Source of the DNA: an uncultured Bacteroidales bacterium
GTDB taxonomy: Bacteria; Bacteroidota; Bacteroidia; Bacteroidales; Salinivirgaceae
Reading direction: 5' to 3'
Assembly: GCA_937981765.1 (NCBI GenBank)
Contig: CALJOM010000002.1
Span: 248,001 to 312,000, forward strand
Length of the DNA stretch: 64,000 nt
The translations under genes and the position numbers were made by a program. Each line of letters starts with the position of its first letter. Within the stretch, counting starts at the first letter, position 1. The notes under the pieces were generated by a model that saw nothing but the letters and a program-made list of their open reading frames with translations, ran no database searches and was not told where the DNA came from. Of the stretch, positions 37,031 through 46,300 are shown one piece after another.

Positions 37031-37896
37031 TTGACGACCGAAACAAACAAATCGGAGTTTTGGCAACGATAATTTTTCACGTTGTTTTAGTCATACTAAT
37101 TGTTGTATATGGTTTTGTAACCCCATTGCCCTTGCCTGAAGAAGAGGGAGTTTTAATAAATTTTGGAACTGATGCTGTTGGGAAAGGAGAGGTTGAGACT
37201 ATGATTTCTCCGCAACCTGCACAACCAACGCCACCACCTCCAAAATCTGCACCCGAAACAGCCGTTGCTTCTAATAAAGGTGAGAAGGAGGTTATGACCC
37301 AAGATTATGAGGAGACCGCCCGAATAGAAGAACAGAAGAGAAAGGAGCGAGAAAAAAAAGCTGAAGAAGACAGAAAACGGAGGGAAGAGGAGCAGGTGCG
37401 GAAACAACGGGAGGAAGAGGAGCGTAGGCGACGCGAGGAAGAGCAACGAATTGCAGAGCAAAAGCGTCGAATTGAAGAAAGCACGCGAAGTGCTTTTGGG
37501 CAAGCCGCAACCAACGCTACCAGTGACGGTACGGGTAATGCCTTTGGAAATCAGGGAGATCCGAAAGGAAGCCCTGATTCTCGTTCATACACCGGAGGCC
37601 AAGGTGCGGGTTCCGAAGGAATCGGTTACAACTTAACCGGTAGAACACCTCAGGGTGGTAGGCTACCTGCACCTCAATATACTTCAAATCAAGATGGTGT
37701 TGTTGTTATTAAAGTTAAGGTTGATCGTAGTGGCAGCGTTATAGAGGCGGAGTTTCAACCCAAGGGGTCTACAATTACCGACCTAAAGTTACGAAATGCT
37801 GCATTGCAGGCTGCTCGAATGGCAAAATTCAACCCAGATCCCAACGCGGAGCCCATTCAGGTTGGAGAAATCATTTACAGATTTTATATTCGGTAA
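37027..37896 (+). CDS. tonB: TonB-family energy transducer
   Basis: The 289-residue protein has an N-terminal membrane anchor (IGVLATIIFHVVLVILIVVYGFV) and a short Pro-rich piece (PQPAQPTPPPPKSAP). A roughly 60-residue run of nearly pure Glu/Arg/Lys/Gln follows (residues about 98-155), then a Gly-rich linker and the TonB C-terminal domain (VVVIKVKVDRSGSVIEAEF ending IQVGEIIYRFYIR). It carries energy from ExbBD across the periplasm. The charged run is likely a long single alpha-helix replacing most of the usual Pro-rich spacer. Confidence 0.92.
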   Translation: MIDDRNKQIGVLATIIFHVVLVILIVVYGFVTPLPLPEEEGVLINFGTDAVGKGEVETMISPQPAQPTPPPPKSAPETAVASNKGEKEVMTQDYEETARIEEQKRKEREKKAEEDRKRREEEQVRKQREEEERRRREEEQRIAEQKRRIEESTRSAFGQAATNATSDGTGNAFGNQGDPKGSPDSRSYTGGQGAGSEGIGYNLTGRTPQGGRLPAPQYTSNQDGVVVIKVKVDRSGSVIEAEFQPKGSTITDLKLRNAALQAARMAKFNPDPNAEPIQVGEIIYRFYIR

Positions 37897-37907
37897 ACCA
37901 AGCGTTT

Positions 37908-38357
37908 TTAACGTATTTTCCCAAAACGCTCGTTATCGCGTTTCATATCTTTTTCTTTAATCGATTCACGTTTATCGTAGATCTTTTTCCCTCGGGCAAG
38001 GGCAATTTTTAGCTTAGCCCATCCACGCTCGTTAATAAACAGAGCAATCGGGACAATTGTCATCCCTCGTTCCTTGACCTTTCGTTCAAGTCGCTTTAAT
38101 TCAGTGCCGGTTAGTAGTAATTTTCGGTCGGAGCGGGGATCGTGATTAAAATGTCGTGCTTTTTCGTATTCAGCAATGTGAATTCCCTTGGCAAACAACT
38201 CTCCATTTTGAAAAATACAATAGGAATCTACAAGACTTGCTTTGCCTTGTCGGATTGCTTTTATTTCTGTGCCTTTTAAAACAATACCGGCAATAAATGT
38301 TTCTAGAAATTCGTATTCGAACGAAGCTCGTTTATTTTTTATTTCTAGGCCTGGCAT
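37908..38357 (-). CDS. smpB: SsrA-binding protein SmpB
   Basis: The 149-residue protein has conserved parts [23 protein letters not shown]-like [21 protein letters not shown] and RDRKLLL-like [15 protein letters not shown]. The basic C-terminal tail ([19 protein letters not shown]) enters the ribosome mRNA channel. It binds tmRNA for trans-translation. The ssrA gene is not in the window. It lies 3 nt after the metallo-hydrolase gene and is co-transcribed. Confidence 0.96.
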   Translation of the reverse strand: MPGLEIKNKRASFEYEFLETFIAGIVLKGTEIKAIRQGKASLVDSYCIFQNGELFAKGIHIAEYEKARHFNHDPRSDRKLLLTGTELKRLERKVKERGMTIVPIALFINERGWAKLKIALARGKKIYDKRESIKEKDMKRDNERFGKIR

Positions 38358-38360
38358 TGG

Positions 38361-39197
38361 TTAAAGTTTTTCAATGGCTAATTCTTCTCTAACTTTATAC
38401 CCTTTGGGGGTTAATTCTACCGTAACAGCTTCTATGCGAATATCGTGCTGAAAAATTATTACTCCGTTGTTCTTGACAACTTCCTCTAAAATGGCCTCTT
38501 TTTCTGCTATGGCATCGAGCGGGTAAATATCGTAAGCCGAAAGGTAAATCGGGGGAATATTGGCCGCAACAGGTATTAGATCGCCTGCATATACGATCAT
38601 TCGACCGTTATGGTTAATTACTGGTACTAAAAGACCAACAGTGTGCCCTCGATGCAAACGCAATTCAATTTCGGGTGTGAGAAAAAACGATGAATCGATG
38701 AGGTTTAACCGTCCAAAATTGTTAAGGGGTAGAATTAAGTTTTGGGGATAGGCTGCTGATTCACGTATGTTGGGGTTTATTGCCCATTCCCATTGTTGTT
38801 TCGATACCCACATCTGTGCATTGGGAAATTGAAGTTGTGGATTTCCGTTGAAATCGTTTACAAGGGCTCCTCCGCAATGATCCCAATGCAGGTGAGTGAA
38901 CACAACATCTGTTATCTGTTTCGGGCTGTACCCTAATGTGTGCAAACTCCCCATTAGGGTGTCGTTTCCGTTAGGATACTGAAATTTTAGAAATTCTGCC
39001 GATATACGCGTTCCTATGCCGGTGTCTACCAAAATCTTTCGTTCACCGGTATCTATTAATAGGTTTCGTGTTGTAATGTTGCAGAGATTATTTTCGTCGC
39101 ACGGATATCGTTTGCTCCAGATGGCTTTGGGAACAACGCCAAACATGGCGCCTCCATCGACTTTAAAGTTGCCGCATAAAACTCCAAAAATTTTCAT
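38361..39197 (-). CDS. MBL-fold metallo-hydrolase
   Basis: The 278-residue cytoplasmic protein has the zinc-binding motif THLHWDHCGG (HxHxDH), a further histidine in LHRGHTVGLLVPV, and an aspartate in VYAGDLIPVAA. The C-terminal HDIRIEAV fits quorum-quenching-lactonase-like or general MBL hydrolases. The substrate is unknown. The N-terminal DGGAMFGVVPKAIW is typical of the subgroup that resembles lactonases. It precedes smpB by 3 nt. Confidence 0.9.
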   Translation of the reverse strand: MKIFGVLCGNFKVDGGAMFGVVPKAIWSKRYPCDENNLCNITTRNLLIDTGERKILVDTGIGTRISAEFLKFQYPNGNDTLMGSLHTLGYSPKQITDVVFTHLHWDHCGGALVNDFNGNPQLQFPNAQMWVSKQQWEWAINPNIRESAAYPQNLILPLNNFGRLNLIDSSFFLTPEIELRLHRGHTVGLLVPVINHNGRMIVYAGDLIPVAANIPPIYLSAYDIYPLDAIAEKEAILEEVVKNNGVIIFQHDIRIEAVTVELTPKGYKVREELAIEKL

Positions 39198-39268
39198 AAT
39201 TGAATCATCTCTTTATTTGACAATTAGGGTTGGGTAGGTCTTTTTAATGACAAATTTAATACCTAAGT

Positions 39269-42163
39269 TTATTTTTTTCTCAGGCATTGATAAACAGATG
39301 AGAGTACTTTATGTTCGTTAAGTGGTTTTACAATATAGACGTCGAAACCTACTTGGAGGATGTTAGATTGGTCGGGATAAAAATTATAGGCCGTTTGCGC
39401 AATTACGGGTAAGGATGGACGAAGGCTTTTTATTCGTTGCATGGCTGCAATTCCGGAAATTCCAGGTAGCTTTAAATCCATGAGTACTAATTTTATTGCA
39501 TCGTTGTGAGCCGCCATTTCAACAGCTCGCTCTCCGCTGATTATTGTTAAGGTGCGATAGTTTGCTGCACGCAAAACTACTTCTAGATATTCTCCACAGG
39601 CAGGATCATCATCAACAATTAAAATTAGTTCGCCGTTGCCGCTTAGTGATTCCGGAATGTTGTATATCTGGTTATAACCCTTTACTGTGTTTGGTTTTAA
39701 AGGGATTTCGATGGTAACAGTGGTTCCTTCATTTTCAACAGAGTCCAAACGTATTTTCCCGCCAAGCAGATCCACGTAAGCTTTTACAATGGCTAACCCT
39801 AGACCTATTCCGCTAGTGGTAGGTTGCAAATTGGTTTTAACCCGGTAAAATTTTTCAAATACCAAAGGGATATCGTTTTTGGGAATTCCGATGCCGGTAT
39901 CTTTAATGCTAATGATAGCTTTATTTTTCTGAGTGCGGCAATTTAGGCTGATTTTTCCCTGTTGGGTATAATTTAGTGCGTTATTTAGGAGATTTGAAAT
40001 TACTTTATGCAGTTTATACCAGTCGGTTTTTAAAATTAGCTTTTCGCTTGCCTGATCTATTTTCGATTCGAACTCTAGGCCTTTTAGTTGTGCTTTGATA
40101 CGGTATTCTTCAACTAGGCTGTCAATCAATTGTTTGAATTCAAAGGTTTCCGGTAATAGATTTATACTTCCTGTATCGATCATTGACATCTCAAGGATGT
40201 CGCTGATAATTCCGAGAAGCTGCTTTCCGGAGGTATTAATCATTTTCAAGTAATCGTGTTGTCGATTGTTTTCGATGTTTGACAGGAGAAGGTCGCTAAA
40301 TCCTAAAATGGCATTCAGGGGGGTGCGAACTTCGTGGGAGAGGGTTTGTAGGAAAACGGTTTTTAATCGGTCGCTTGCCTCAACCTTTTCTTTGGCTTTA
40401 ATGAGCTCTTGTTCGTAACTTTTTCTCTCGGAAATATCACGGATAACTGCCAGGTCGCGTTCTTTACCACCGATAAAGGTTCGTTTGAGGCTAACTTCAA
40501 TCCAGAATCGATCGCCGTTTTTTCGCTTTGCTAGCCAGTCGAACCGTTGTGGCCCTTCACTGGCTGCTTTTTGAGAGAATTCTCCTATTTGTTGGTTGTA
40601 GTAGGGGGCGATATCCGCACTTAACGTAGCAGCGGTGTTTTTAAGAAATTCTTCTTTGCTTTCGTAACCGTACATTGTTATAGCACGTTCGTTGCAATCT
40701 ACTATCTGTCCATTTTTAGTGTCGTAGATGATAATGGCTTCGGTTGTGGCATTAAATATTTCACGAAATTCGTGTTCTTTTTCCAGAGCTTTACGTTCAG
40801 CAAGTTTTCGGCCAGTTATGTCCAAAATATAGCCATCAAGGTAGAGAAGATTTCCTTTTTTATCGTACACTCCTTTGCCTTGTTCCCAAACCCACCGGAT
40901 TTCTCCGCTCTTGGTTTGTATTTGGTATTCATCAACAAATCGTTCTTTTTGGGATAAAACTTGTTGCCATTTGTCCCATAGATATTGCCGGAAAGGGGGC
41001 AAAATAATATCGTTAAAGGATAGTAGTTGGTTGTTTAGTAACTCATCTACTTCATACCCTGTTACTTTTTTCACTGTAGGGCTCAGATACAACATTGTCC
41101 GGTGTGGATCATTATTGCAACGGTAAATAAATCCGGAGAGGTTATCAACAATATTGTTGAGGAGTTCTTGTTGTTCTTTTAATCTTTTTTCGGATAACTT
41201 TCGTTCAGTAATATCACGTGCAATTCCATTGATTCGTACGAGTTCTCCATCTTCATCGAAAATAGGTGAATTTATCTGCTCTACCCAAAGAATATCTCCG
41301 TTTTTTTTCAGCCAACGTAGTTGTATAGGTGTATTGAAGTTCTTCCCAGCTGTGAGGTCTTGCAATATTGTAGCATCATCGGGGTGAATTAGCTTTATGA
41401 CCAACAAAGGATCGGCGTAATGTTCTTCTGGAGTGTAACCGGTTAGGTGTGTAACCGAAGGGCTAACGTATTCAAATCCGGAGACGGGTTTTAAGCGGTA
41501 GGAGTAAATAATATCGTTGGCGTGTTCAGCTAGTAAACGATATTTTTGTTCACTTTCGGCTAAGTTGATTTTGGTTTCCCAATTTTTTTCACGATGCAGA
41601 AGTAATTTTGCAATTAGGGATGTAGCTGCTGGATATACTATTATAACTGGTAGTGCAATGGTTTTAAGGGTTTCCCAACGTTTATCTTCTGGAAGAAAAT
41701 AAGTACAGGCAAGCATTACAAGGTGTACAAATAAGCTCACAAGATACACCCCAACTATCTGATGATTCTGCCGGATAGATGGCCAAAAATTTCGCCATAG
41801 CATTGCTATGATTGCTGAGGATAGTATAACAGCTATTCCCATATAAACTCCGTCGCCGCCTAAGGTATAACGGAAAATAGCTGCTCCAATCATGGATATT
41901 ATTGTGGTAAGGCTGCCAAAGAAGATGCCTGTAATAGTTAGTAAAATCGATCGGGTGTCGAAAACTATACCATTCTCATAAATCCATGGGTTTTTCATTA
42001 ATAGAATACATAATCCCGAAAGCAGCAGTCCCAAGAGGATTTGTACCAAAATTTTCCGTTGCTTTTCGAATCTTAACCATACAAAATCGTAGAGAACAGC
42101 CGCAGCTACGAGTAGTGCAGCGTTTTCTATAACGGCTATGTAAAATGACGATGGAGTATTCAT
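39269..42163 (-). CDS. Multi-PAS hybrid sensor histidine kinase with receiver domain
   Basis: The product has 964 residues from the ATG at 42163, chosen because earlier starts run back into the M23 gene. About six N-terminal membrane spans resemble the 5TM-LYT sensor (residues 10-190). Three PAS/PAC units follow (starting near AEHANDIIYSYRL, NIVDNLSGFIYRC and IFNATTEAIIIYD). HisKA has H610 in QTLSHEVRTPLNAIL; the ATPase has ISNLLNNALNYTQQG, IKDTGIGIPK and SGIGLGLAIVKAY. A C-terminal receiver has D896 in LVLMDLKLPG. Signal and output are unknown. It follows the M23 peptidase by 22 nt. Confidence 0.93.
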   Translation of the reverse strand: MNTPSSFYIAVIENAALLVAAAVLYDFVWLRFEKQRKILVQILLGLLLSGLCILLMKNPWIYENGIVFDTRSILLTITGIFFGSLTTIISMIGAAIFRYTLGGDGVYMGIAVILSSAIIAMLWRNFWPSIRQNHQIVGVYLVSLFVHLVMLACTYFLPEDKRWETLKTIALPVIIVYPAATSLIAKLLLHREKNWETKINLAESEQKYRLLAEHANDIIYSYRLKPVSGFEYVSPSVTHLTGYTPEEHYADPLLVIKLIHPDDATILQDLTAGKNFNTPIQLRWLKKNGDILWVEQINSPIFDEDGELVRINGIARDITERKLSEKRLKEQQELLNNIVDNLSGFIYRCNNDPHRTMLYLSPTVKKVTGYEVDELLNNQLLSFNDIILPPFRQYLWDKWQQVLSQKERFVDEYQIQTKSGEIRWVWEQGKGVYDKKGNLLYLDGYILDITGRKLAERKALEKEHEFREIFNATTEAIIIYDTKNGQIVDCNERAITMYGYESKEEFLKNTAATLSADIAPYYNQQIGEFSQKAASEGPQRFDWLAKRKNGDRFWIEVSLKRTFIGGKERDLAVIRDISERKSYEQELIKAKEKVEASDRLKTVFLQTLSHEVRTPLNAILGFSDLLLSNIENNRQHDYLKMINTSGKQLLGIISDILEMSMIDTGSINLLPETFEFKQLIDSLVEEYRIKAQLKGLEFESKIDQASEKLILKTDWYKLHKVISNLLNNALNYTQQGKISLNCRTQKNKAIISIKDTGIGIPKNDIPLVFEKFYRVKTNLQPTTSGIGLGLAIVKAYVDLLGGKIRLDSVENEGTTVTIEIPLKPNTVKGYNQIYNIPESLSGNGELILIVDDDPACGEYLEVVLRAANYRTLTIISGERAVEMAAHNDAIKLVLMDLKLPGISGIAAMQRIKSLRPSLPVIAQTAYNFYPDQSNILQVGFDVYIVKPLNEHKVLSSVYQCLRKK

Positions 42164-42185
42164 AAAAAACGTTAAATGCCATTTT

Positions 42186-43124
42186 TTAGCGATAGTGATT
42201 GAGATATCCTTTGGGATCAACCGGTGTACCATTGAGGCGAACTTCATAGTGAAGATGCGGGGCGGTAGAACGACCGGTATTGCCCGAATAACCAATGAGA
42301 CTCCCAAATGTGATTATGTCGCCTTTTGTTACCAAAATCTTTGCCAAGTGTGCGTAAACAGAAGTATAACCATTGCTGTGTTCAAGAACCAGGTAATTTC
42401 CGTAGGTAGAGTTTTGATCTACTAGGATAACTTTTCCGTTAGCAGCGGCATATACAGGCGTATTTAAGCTTGAACCAAAATCTATTCCTGTGTGCATTTT
42501 GGGGATTTTAAGTATAGGATGAAGACGGTAGCCGAAGGGAGAGGTTATTTTCGCTTGCTCTTTTGGCAGTGGTGTTTGCGAGGGTACTAAATAGATTTCG
42601 TTGCTTAGGGGTTTTAGAGTAGTTTCAGCAGTGGTAGCTGGCGTTGTATTTTCACTTATCGCGGGCTTTTCTGGAGTTGAAGGAGTTGGTACATCTACAT
42701 TTTTTTCTTGTGTTTTAACTTTGTATTCTGTGGGGGAATCTGCACTTTTTCCATATTTTGTTTGCAATGTCTGTGGTGTTACATTGACTTTTTCTGTTTC
42801 TTGGAGAATTTTACCCGAAGCGGCGCTAACTTTTTGTTCGTAATCAATTATTCCGGAAACCGTTTTTGCCGCGGCCGTATCTTTTTTCTCCTCATAGTAG
42901 CGTTTTAATCCCAACATGTTGTTGTAGTAGTCCTGATATTCTTGTTGCAGTTTGCGTATTTCCTGTTCTCTACGTCGCTTGAAATCCTCAAAATCTGCAT
43001 TGTATTGTTGATTAAATTGTTGCATTTCTTGCTCAATTTTCTTTTTTCCGTCCTCTTGTGCAGCTATTTTGGACGCAAATAAAGCAACTGTGCTGATAAA
43101 AGTTAAAACGAATGATCTTTTCAT
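42186..43124 (-). CDS. M23-family peptidase (LytM domain) with coiled coil
   Basis: The 312-residue protein has a signal peptide (about 1-22). A highly charged coiled coil follows (residues 25-115), then a Thr/Pro/Glu-rich linker and a C-terminal LytM domain. The zinc ligands are visible: HTGIDFGSS (H and D), the central histidine in SVYAHLAKI, and APHLHYEVR. It is either a peptidoglycan endopeptidase or an activator-type factor; with all ligands present I favour an active enzyme. The histidine kinase gene follows 22 nt downstream. Confidence 0.92.
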   Translation of the reverse strand: MKRSFVLTFISTVALFASKIAAQEDGKKKIEQEMQQFNQQYNADFEDFKRRREQEIRKLQQEYQDYYNNMLGLKRYYEEKKDTAAAKTVSGIIDYEQKVSAASGKILQETEKVNVTPQTLQTKYGKSADSPTEYKVKTQEKNVDVPTPSTPEKPAISENTTPATTAETTLKPLSNEIYLVPSQTPLPKEQAKITSPFGYRLHPILKIPKMHTGIDFGSSLNTPVYAAANGKVILVDQNSTYGNYLVLEHSNGYTSVYAHLAKILVTKGDIITFGSLIGYSGNTGRSTAPHLHYEVRLNGTPVDPKGYLNHYR

Positions 43125-43259
43125 AGTGAATTATTTTAGACATTAGTTTTACCATAAAAACGGATAATAGAGTGAAAATCTTGTAACTTTCTTCCTAAGA
43201 TAGCATGTTTTTATGGAATTTAAGAATGTTTAGTTAATTTTTAACAATTCATGGTTTAT

Positions 43260-43292
43260 AAAAAAAACTTGCCGGATATTGCTGCCGGCAAG
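43260..43292 (-). terminator. Terminator of the lamin-tail gene
   Basis: On the minus strand, CTTGCCGG, 9 nt and CCGGCAAG form a perfect 8-bp stem followed by a run of T residues. It begins 20 nt after the stop codon. Confidence 0.92.
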
Positions 43293-43312
43293 TGGTTGTG
43301 AACATAAGTCCG

Positions 43313-46300
43313 TTATTTTTTATAGGCTAGAGTTACTATCAACTTTTGAACTTTTTTTGTTCCGGCAAGGTTGAAATATTCAATGTAAATTAAGTAAGGG
43401 CCTATAGGGGCTTTTTTACCATCGTTGGTGGAGCCATCCCATTTTATACTTCCTTGGGTTCCTAACATGTAGTTGGTAACTAATTCGCGAATCAAGCGGC
43501 CATTTGGGGTGAATATTTTAATGTTTGCCATAAATCCAGGTGTATCGAATTGATAATTAATGATAAGGAAGTCGTGGAATCCATCGCCATCGGGGGAGAA
43601 TATTGGTGTTGATAATGAGAATTCCGACTGATTAATTTGATAATCAAGTGCTTGTGAGTTTCGATATCCCGGAGTAGCATAACCCACCGATTTTGCTGCC
43701 GATTGCCAGTTGGATGGGTCGTCGGAGGCAACATTAACGTTAATTCGTTCTAGCGAAACACCTTTTACATTGCGAAGTAAAGGCGAGTGCATTTTGCTAG
43801 TGTAGTAAAATTGGTCGATACCTACTCCGTTTAAATCTAAAAGAATTACATTTCCCTCCGATGAGGGTAAAGAGGGCATGGTAGTTATTTCAACAATTTT
43901 TAGACTATCAACGTTGGGGTAAAAATCGAATACTTTTTTTCGCGATTTGGCCAAAACTAGATACTGTCCCGGATAAATCATGTGTCCGTGAGGTGATACG
44001 ATTTTGGGTTCATCGAGGTTACCGTTTAGTTCTCGGGTAATGTACATTCTGTTGATAGTCAGAATTTTGTTGGATTTATTGTAGAGTTCTATAAACTCGT
44101 TACTGCCAGTTAGGGGGTAAAACAATAGCTCGTTTATAACCAAATCTCCGGCTAGTGGGGCAGTGGGTTTGTGGAATTTGGCGGGTTGAATGGTAGTGCT
44201 GTTGCCTACACAATCGAATATGGTGGGGGGTATAATGGTGTACTCCTGGTTTTCAATCAAAGGTTCGCGCAGTGCAACTTTAATTTTATCGCTATTGGGG
44301 AAGTTTGGCTGAATATCAAGCGGAATTCCACCCGGTATGATTTGCCATTGGGTAATATCTCTTATGAGTTCGGCATGGAGTGCTTCATTAAAATGAAGCG
44401 TAACACTGCTGTCATCGTCAACGGTGACATACATAATTTTTGGGGAGGTAGTGTCAGGATTGGCTCCTTCAATAGAGTTGCGACGTCCGGGTGTTCCTCC
44501 TAAAGGATCGTTAGAGGCTCGCCAGTTATTACCACCGGCACAGATATTTTGCCAATCAATTTGTTCAAGCGACCATCCTCCGAGTTTTTTAAATTCATCC
44601 TTGTACCATGTGTCGGAATAGGTAATAGTGTGAATTAGAATATCTTGAGAGGAGTATAAAGCTAGGGTTTTCCCTGTTTTTGAAAGGAATGTGGACGAGA
44701 AAAGACCAATTTCCGGGATTTGGTTGTTTAAAACCGGGGGGGAATTTGTTGGGCGTATTATCAAATAACCAAGTGAATCTATCGCTATTGGTGGAAATGT
44801 ATATGTGGTTGAGCCTGAACGAAGTTTCCATCCATTGAGGTTAATGGGGTAGGGGTTAGGGTTAAAAAGTTCAATGTAGGGCGTTGGATATGGGGTTCCT
44901 ACTTTAGGGTTACACATTATTTCGTTAAACACAACGCTTCCCAAAGAGGGGATTACGTAAGCAAATTCTTTATTAACATCTGTCATTAAATTCCCGCAAA
45001 AATCACTAATGTTTTTAATAGTAATTTCTGCAGTGCCATTTAAGGGGATAGCTTGGTTTAATATAAGAAAAACTAAATTTTTTTCAACAGTATCAAATTC
45101 AAGTGAAGTAATTGAATAAGGGACACTAAGTTGATAGTTGAGCGGATTAGAGGCAATTGTTGAGGGAATTTGTTCGCTGAATAAAATTCCGATTTTTCGT
45201 CCGGTTTCTGCCCATACGGAAAGAACGTTTGGGGCTACGGTGTCAGGATTAGAAGCTCGAACTGAGTTTACCGCACCGGGGGTCCCTCCTATGGGGGCAA
45301 TGCTTGCCCTCCAGTTCGATTTTTGCTGGCACCAACTTTCGGGATCGATTAGCTCTATGGAATAGCCTCCCTCTTCTTTACTTGGGTCTTGATAATACGA
45401 TAGGTTGTATGAAACACGATGCATTTGTTGCTCATTTTGGTCGCGAAGTACTATTTCTCTTCCGGTGGTTGGTAGGTCGGTGGTTGAAATTAAGGCTAAA
45501 ACAGGTCCGTATTGAGCATAATCAGCGGAAGCTGACGATGGGGTTAAAAGCAGGTAAGAATTGGGCTCCATTACATAAACAGGGAATGTAATATTTTTTG
45601 TTCCTATCTGAAGTTTCCAACTGGTGATGTTTATAGGATAGTTTTTGCGATTATAGAGTTCAAGAAAGTCGTAGTCGGGAAGACCGTAGCTTGGTGTTGG
45701 GTCGAAAAATATTTCGTTAATAACGATATCGCCGGGTTGAGGAGTTTTATATACTATACTGAATTGAGTGGGATTCATAATGTTACCACAATAATCCGAA
45801 ACATCATGAATAAAAAGTGGGTAGTGAACTCCTTCAAGAATTGGGGATACTAAATTTAAATAGATAAGAGTTTTGGTTGAGTTGTCGTAATCAACATTTA
45901 AAATTTCGGGGCCATTTATCACGATGTAATTTCCAAGATCGGTTGCAGAGGATTGAGGTATCTCTTCACTAAATCGAATACCAATTTTTTGATGGTTTTC
46001 TACCCAAACCGATATGACTCTGGGAGGAATGCTGTCGGGATTTGATGCTCGAACCGAGTTTATCGCACCAGGAGTTCCTCCTATGGTGGCAATGCTTGCC
46101 CTCCAGTTCGATTTTTGCTGGCACCAACTTTCCGGATCAATTAGCTCTATGGAATAGCCGCCTTCCTCTTTATTGGGGTCGTTGTAGTACGAGAGATTGT
46201 AGCTCACATAATGGATTTGCTGATTGTTGTTGTCCCTTAAAATAATTTCACGTCCGGTGGTTGGTAAGTCGGTTGTTGATATAAGGGTTAGTACTGTTCC

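Noticed and set aside
37153-37514. Three minus-strand ORFs in the tonB gene
   Set aside because: They are low-complexity Ser/Phe/Leu shadows of the Glu/Arg-rich plus-strand codons.
37901-37930. Inverted repeat AGCGTTTT / AAAACGCT between tonB and smpB as a terminator
   Set aside because: The stem is 8 bp with a 14-nt loop inside smpB codons and has no following T-run; too weak to call.
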